A stretch of DNA of 36,029 nucleotides from NCBI GenBank assembly GCA_050955105.1, contig JBPBQZ010000110.1:1-36029 (forward strand), given 5' to 3'. Numbering within the stretch: position 1 is the stretch's first letter; each line of letters starts with the position of its first letter. The DNA comes from JBPBQZ01 sp050955105 (GTDB lineage Bacteria; Pseudomonadota; Gammaproteobacteria; Burkholderiales; Burkholderiaceae). Of this stretch, positions 32,258-36,029 are shown piece by piece. The notes under the pieces were generated by a model that was given only the letters and a program-made list of their open reading frames with translations, made no database searches and was not told the DNA's origin. A program made the position numbers and the translations under genes.

Positions 32258-32306
32258 GATCCATCTACCCTTCCGGCATAAATTTAAGCAAGTCATAACT
32301 TACTAT

Positions 32307-32855
32307 ATGACCGACCTGCACATCGACTCAGCGGCGCTCGATCTAGCGACCTACATTCACCGCAGCGCGCTCGGACTGTCGCGACAATTGCGTTCGACGC
32401 GCGTCAAGCCAGCGCTGAGCACCTCGAAGCTGCTGGTGCTCGCGGCGTTGCGGCGCGACGGCCGCGGCACGGCGGTCAAGATCGCGGCGGAGATGGATAT
32501 TCAGCCGCAATCGCTAACGCGCGTGCTGGCCGCGCTCGAGGCAGACGGCTTGCTGGCGCGACAACCCGACGCGAGCGACCGGCGCCAGAGCCTGTTGGCG
32601 CTCACCGCGGCAGGCGGGCAGGCACTGGATGCCGATCTGCTGGCGCGGCGCCAACGGCTGGCGCAGGCGCTGGTCGAAACCTTGACGCCGGTCGAACGAC
32701 AAGTGCTGAAACTTGCCGCCGACCTGACCGACAAACTGGTCGTCGCCATCGGCGCGCGTGCGGCCGACTCCGCGCCGCAACGCGGCAACGGCAACATCCC
32801 GCCAGCCGCCGCGCGCCGCAAGCGCGCAGCCATAACCGGCGCAACGCCGTCATGA
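32307..32855 (+). CDS. MarR-family transcriptional regulator
   Basis: The 182-residue protein has the MarR winged helix: a first helix ending in QLRSTRVKPALSTSKLLVLAAL, cited as landmarks LSTSKLLVL, then the recognition helix MDIQPQSLTRVLAALEADGL and the wing QPDASDRRQSLLALTAAG. A basic tail of about 30 residues ends the protein. I chose ATG at 32307 because the 79 codons upstream in the same frame look non-coding and cover the inverted repeats. There is no clear Shine-Dalgarno. It overlaps the FUSC gene by four bases, so it probably controls that transporter-like gene, as MarR proteins often do for efflux. The ligand is unknown. Confidence 0.88.
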   Translation: MTDLHIDSAALDLATYIHRSALGLSRQLRSTRVKPALSTSKLLVLAALRRDGRGTAVKIAAEMDIQPQSLTRVLAALEADGLLARQPDASDRRQSLLALTAAGGQALDADLLARRQRLAQALVETLTPVERQVLKLAADLTDKLVVAIGARAADSAPQRGNGNIPPAAARRKRAAITGATPS

Positions 32856-33907
32856 GCAATGCCTCGGCACTTGCCTCCTCCAAGCCGCCCACCTCGCGCA
32901 AGCCCACTCGCGGCACGCGTCGATTCGCCTGGCGCCATCCGGCGCGAACCATGGTTGCGGTGGTCATTGCCTATCTGCTGTCGAACGCCGTCCATCTGCC
33001 CGAACCATATTGGGCCGCCCTGAGCGCGGTGATTGTCACGCGACCCCAGTCCGGTGCCGCGTTGCAGGCAGGCGCCGACCGGCTGGTGGGCACACTACTG
33101 GGCGGCGGCTTTGCCGTCGCAGCCGCCGCGAGCACACGTTATTGGCATCTGAACGATCTGCTGGTGCTGTGTTGCGCGCTCGTGCCGCTGGCGCTGATCA
33201 GTGCCTGGCGCAATGGCTATCGCACGGCGCCGGTCGCCGCCATCATCGTGCTGTCGGCGACGCATGGCGGCCATGGCGCAGCAGGCGTCGCCTTGCTGCG
33301 AATGATCGAGATTACGGTGGGCGGAGTGGTCGGTATAGCGGTGTCGTCACTGCTGTTGCCATCACGCGCACCGAGCAGCGCCGGCAAGCTTGCTGGCGCC
33401 GCGCTCGCGTCATCGCTGATGGTGCTCGATGCCGCGTTCATGGACGATGCCGAGCGCTGTGGCGGCGCGCAACGCAGCAGCCGCGAGTGGCTGCGCAAGC
33501 TCACCGTCGTGCAGCAGGCGGCGCGCTGGGAATGGCTGAGCCGACGCGACAAGACCGCGATCGATACGCTGCTGACTAACGTTGCGCAACTGGATGTCGC
33601 GGTCAATTATGCGGTGCGACTCATGTTCTCCGCACATCAATGCGAGCCGAAGGTTGCCCTCGATCGGGCGTTGCGCGGGCGCATTCGCGACATTCGATTA
33701 TCCGCGCAGCCGATCTTGCCCGCGGCGGCCAAGACGTCTGCCGTGGCGCACGGCACTGCCGCACCGACCACGCCGTTATCGAAATCCGTCGGCCAGTCGC
33801 CCGCGCCAGCACTGTCGCATGCGTTCGACGCGATCCAAGCCGACGTGGACGCCATCGTTCGCAGTTTGACGCAAGACGCGGCGTCTGCCCTGCGGCCCTC
33901 AGAATAA
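32852..33907 (+). CDS. FUSC-family (aromatic acid/fusaric acid resistance-like) membrane protein
   Basis: The 351-residue protein has a cluster of about five to six membrane helices between residues 34 and 172, with the FUSC signature YWAALSAVIVTRPQSGAALQAGADRLVGTLLGG (landmarks YWAALSAVIV and GTLLGG), followed by a cytoplasmic helical part ending in Pro- and Ala-rich sequence. Relatives such as AaeB and FusC are parts of efflux systems for aromatic acids. This one is half the size of AaeB and has no linked periplasmic adaptor. The gene overlaps the MarR gene, so efflux regulated by MarR is the natural reading, but the substrate is unknown. Confidence 0.85.
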   Translation: MSNASALASSKPPTSRKPTRGTRRFAWRHPARTMVAVVIAYLLSNAVHLPEPYWAALSAVIVTRPQSGAALQAGADRLVGTLLGGGFAVAAAASTRYWHLNDLLVLCCALVPLALISAWRNGYRTAPVAAIIVLSATHGGHGAAGVALLRMIEITVGGVVGIAVSSLLLPSRAPSSAGKLAGAALASSLMVLDAAFMDDAERCGGAQRSSREWLRKLTVVQQAARWEWLSRRDKTAIDTLLTNVAQLDVAVNYAVRLMFSAHQCEPKVALDRALRGRIRDIRLSAQPILPAAAKTSAVAHGTAAPTTPLSKSVGQSPAPALSHAFDAIQADVDAIVRSLTQDAASALRPSE

Positions 33908-34080
33908 GCATCGAGACTTAATAGCTGTGCGGTGTCGCGCGATGCCGTCGGTACAATACGGCTTTTCCGCCCGGGCCCGGCACATGGTCACTGTTTGACC
34001 GCGCTGGCCGATGCGCCATTCGGACGCTTACGCGCCTTGTTCCGAACGCCGCGTCACCCGGAACGAAGCCTGGATGCCGC

Positions 34081-35235
34081 ATGTACACCCTCTCGGATTT
34101 CGATTTCACCCTTCCTGAATCATTGATTGCGCAAGTGGCACTGCCGGAGCGCAGCGCCAGTCGCCTATTGCAGGTGCAGACCATGCCGTCTGCTGGCGAT
34201 GACACCGCGCCGCCACAACTGACAGACCGGCAATTCACCGAGTTGCCTGGCTGCCTGCGGCGCGGCGATCTGCTGGTGTTCAACGATACACGCGTGCTGA
34301 AGGCGCGTTTTCCGGGCGTGAAACGCACCGGCGGCAAGATCGAAGTGCTGATTGAACGCATTACCGCGCCAACCCGGGCACTGGCACAGATTCGCGCCAG
34401 CAAGACCCCTGCACCGGGGTCGACACTGCGCTTGGCCGACGCCTTCGATGTGGTGGTCGGCGAACGCGAAGACCAGTTCTATCAACTGAGTTTTCCGGAC
34501 GACTGCTTAACGCTGATCGAGCAATTTGGACGCCTGCCGCTGCCGCCTTACATCACGCACGCGCCAGACGCGTTCGACGAAACGCGCTACCAGACGGTGT
34601 TCGCCGCGCACCCCGGCGCTGTCGCGGCGCCAACCGCCGGCCTGCATTTCGACGCGGCACTGCTCGCACAACTGGACGCCGCCGGCATTCAACGCGCCAC
34701 GCTGACGCTGCACGTCGGCGCCGGCACCTTTCAGCCGGTACGCTCGGAAAATCTCGCCGAGCATCATATGCATAGCGAATGGTTCGAGATTCCGGAGGCA
34801 CTGGCGCTGGCGGTGCAGCGCACCGCGGCAGCGGGCGGCGCTATCGTGGCGGTGGGCACCACGGTCATGCGCGCACTTGAATCGGCCGCGCGACGCGATG
34901 CTGGCGTGATGTCGGACGCGGCCGCTGCCAAGCCCGCCGCCGTCCCCGCGGTGGAAGGCGGCGACAGCAACGTCGCGGCGTTACAGCGCAACGCGCGCCT
35001 GCACTTGCGCGCACAGCACGGCGAGACCGATATCTTCATCACGCCCGGCTACCGTTTCCAGATTGTCGATCGCCTCATCACGAACTTCCACCTGCCGAAA
35101 TCGACACTACTGATGCTGGTTTCCGCCTTCGCCGGCTATGAGACGATTCGCGCCACTTATCGTCATGCCATCGCGCAGCGCTATCGCTTCTTCAGCTATG
35201 GCGACGCGATGCTGCTGACCCGCCAACAGGATTAA
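34081..35235 (+). CDS. queA: tRNA preQ1(34) S-adenosylmethionine ribosyltransferase-isomerase
   Basis: QueA makes epoxyqueuosine at the wobble position of GUN-anticodon tRNAs, using the ribosyl part of SAM. The 384-residue protein starts YTLSDFDFTLPESLIAQ, has LLVFNDTRVLKARF near residue 65, PTAGLHFDAALL in the middle, LHVGAGTFQPV, and the C-terminal TNFHLPKSTLLMLVSAFAG (given as landmarks TNFHLPKST). It is about 35 residues longer than E. coli QueA because of an insert near residue 285 (DAAAAKPAAVPAVEGG). It is followed after 10 bases by tgt, the enzyme of the preceding step. A TACAAT hexamer lies about 125 bases upstream without a clear -35 box. Confidence 0.97.
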   Translation: MYTLSDFDFTLPESLIAQVALPERSASRLLQVQTMPSAGDDTAPPQLTDRQFTELPGCLRRGDLLVFNDTRVLKARFPGVKRTGGKIEVLIERITAPTRALAQIRASKTPAPGSTLRLADAFDVVVGEREDQFYQLSFPDDCLTLIEQFGRLPLPPYITHAPDAFDETRYQTVFAAHPGAVAAPTAGLHFDAALLAQLDAAGIQRATLTLHVGAGTFQPVRSENLAEHHMHSEWFEIPEALALAVQRTAAAGGAIVAVGTTVMRALESAARRDAGVMSDAAAAKPAAVPAVEGGDSNVAALQRNARLHLRAQHGETDIFITPGYRFQIVDRLITNFHLPKSTLLMLVSAFAGYETIRATYRHAIAQRYRFFSYGDAMLLTRQQD

Positions 35236-35245
35236 CGAAGCACCC

Positions 35246-36029
35246 ATGCTCAATTTCGAACTTCTCGCCCACGACGGCCGCGCCCGGCGTGGCCGCGTCA
35301 CCCTCAACCATGGCGTGCTCGAAACGCCGATCTTCATGCCAGTCGGTACTTACGGTACGGTCAAGGCGATGACGCCGCGCGACCTCGACGAAGTCGGCGC
35401 GCAGATCGTGCTGGGCAACACCTTCCACCTGTGGCTGCGTCCAGGCCTGGAAACCATCGCCGCGCACGGCGGCTTGCACGATTTCATGCAGTGGCAGAAG
35501 CCCATCCTCACCGACTCGGGCGGCTTTCAAGTGTTCAGCCTGGGCGATCTGCGCAAAATCAGCGAAAGCGGCGTGGCCTTCGCCTCGCCCATCAACGGCG
35601 ACAAGCTGTTCCTGTCGCCGGAAATCTCGATGCAGATACAGCACACGCTGAATTCCGACATCGTCATGCAGTTCGACGAATGCACACCGTATGAGATCGA
35701 GGGCGTGCCCACGTCGCATACGCTCGCCGCCGATTCGATGCGCATGTCGGCGCGCTGGGCGCAACGCTCGCACGACGAATTCAGGCAACTCGACAACCCG
35801 AACGCCCTGTTCGGCATCGTGCAGGGCGGCATGTATGAAGACTTGCGCGACGAATCGCTGGAACGGCTGTCGGGCATTCCCTTCGACGGCTACGCGATCG
35901 GCGGCCTATCGGTCGGCGAGCCCAAGCATGAAATGATGCGCATCCTTGAATATCTGGCGCCGAAGCTGCCTGCCGACAAACCACACTATCTGATGGGCGT
36001 GGGCACGCCGGAAGACCTGGTCGCCGGGG
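35246..36029 (+). CDS. tgt: Queuine tRNA-ribosyltransferase (3' end cut off by the window)
   Basis: Tgt exchanges guanine 34 of the tRNA for preQ1. The first 261 codons are present. The start MLNFELLAHDG is followed by LETPIFMPVGTYGTVKAM, the catalytic Asp in LTDSGGFQVFSL near residue 94, DIVMQFDECTPYE near 145, and the GIVQGGMY and AIGGLSVGE segments. The end of the window lies in the conserved MGVGTPEDLV block, so about 115 residues are missing. It is separated from queA by 10 bases, with AGGA of the queA end nearby, and is clearly in the same operon. Confidence 0.97.
   Translation, partial: MLNFELLAHDGRARRGRVTLNHGVLETPIFMPVGTYGTVKAMTPRDLDEVGAQIVLGNTFHLWLRPGLETIAAHGGLHDFMQWQKPILTDSGGFQVFSLGDLRKISESGVAFASPINGDKLFLSPEISMQIQHTLNSDIVMQFDECTPYEIEGVPTSHTLAADSMRMSARWAQRSHDEFRQLDNPNALFGIVQGGMYEDLRDESLERLSGIPFDGYAIGGLSVGEPKHEMMRILEYLAPKLPADKPHYLMGVGTPEDLVAG

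Noticed and set aside
32070..32306. N-terminal extension of the MarR protein
   Set aside because: The region is AT-rich with inverted repeats typical of a regulatory gap, and the shorter start gives a normal MarR length.

Overview
The window is GC-rich chromosomal DNA from a betaproteobacterium. Gene content and order (dnaJ-dnaK-thioredoxin-grpE-S4 protein-hemH-hrcA, then nadK-recN, glnE divergent from yhdP-nitrilase-tldD, aroG, pduO, a D-lactate/glycolate-type FAD oxidase, yggS-proC, ubiA-dps-oxyR-recG, a MarR/FUSC pair, queA-tgt) point to the family Burkholderiaceae (Burkholderia sensu lato). I cannot name the genus. This is core chromosome: I see no rRNA, tRNA, insertion sequence, phage gene or CRISPR array.

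Bases 1-8000 (mainly minus strand) hold a heat-shock cluster: grpE, a thioredoxin-fold protein, dnaK and dnaJ, running into the 5' end of pabB. Two well-formed sigma-32 promoters are visible, one before grpE (overlapping a perfect palindrome) and one before dnaK. The cluster is preceded on the same strand by hrcA (heat-shock repressor), hemH (ferrochelatase) and an Hsp15-like S4 RNA-binding protein. The partial pabB contains 19 perfect copies of a hexanucleotide that are read in frame as an (Asn-Ala)19 tract.

Bases 8000-20800 hold nadK and recN, convergent with the large glnE gene. Divergent from glnE is the tight set yhdP (giant envelope lipid-transport-type protein with Ala/Ser/Thr low-complexity inserts), a nitrilase-family amidase and tldD.

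Bases 20800-25300 start with the most interesting element. Upstream of aroG (DAHP synthase) lies a 22-codon leader peptide with the run FYFYFFY, followed by a strong intrinsic terminator. Alternative pairings are visible as expected for ribosome-mediated transcription attenuation by phenylalanine/tyrosine supply. Then come a small exported protein, a PduO-type cobalamin adenosyltransferase and an FAD-linked oxidase, plus a short unknown gene.

Bases 25300-36029 hold yggS-proC, ubiA, dps and oxyR (peroxide stress genes next to each other), recG, a MarR regulator overlapping an FUSC-type membrane protein, and the queuosine pair queA-tgt, with tgt cut by the window end.
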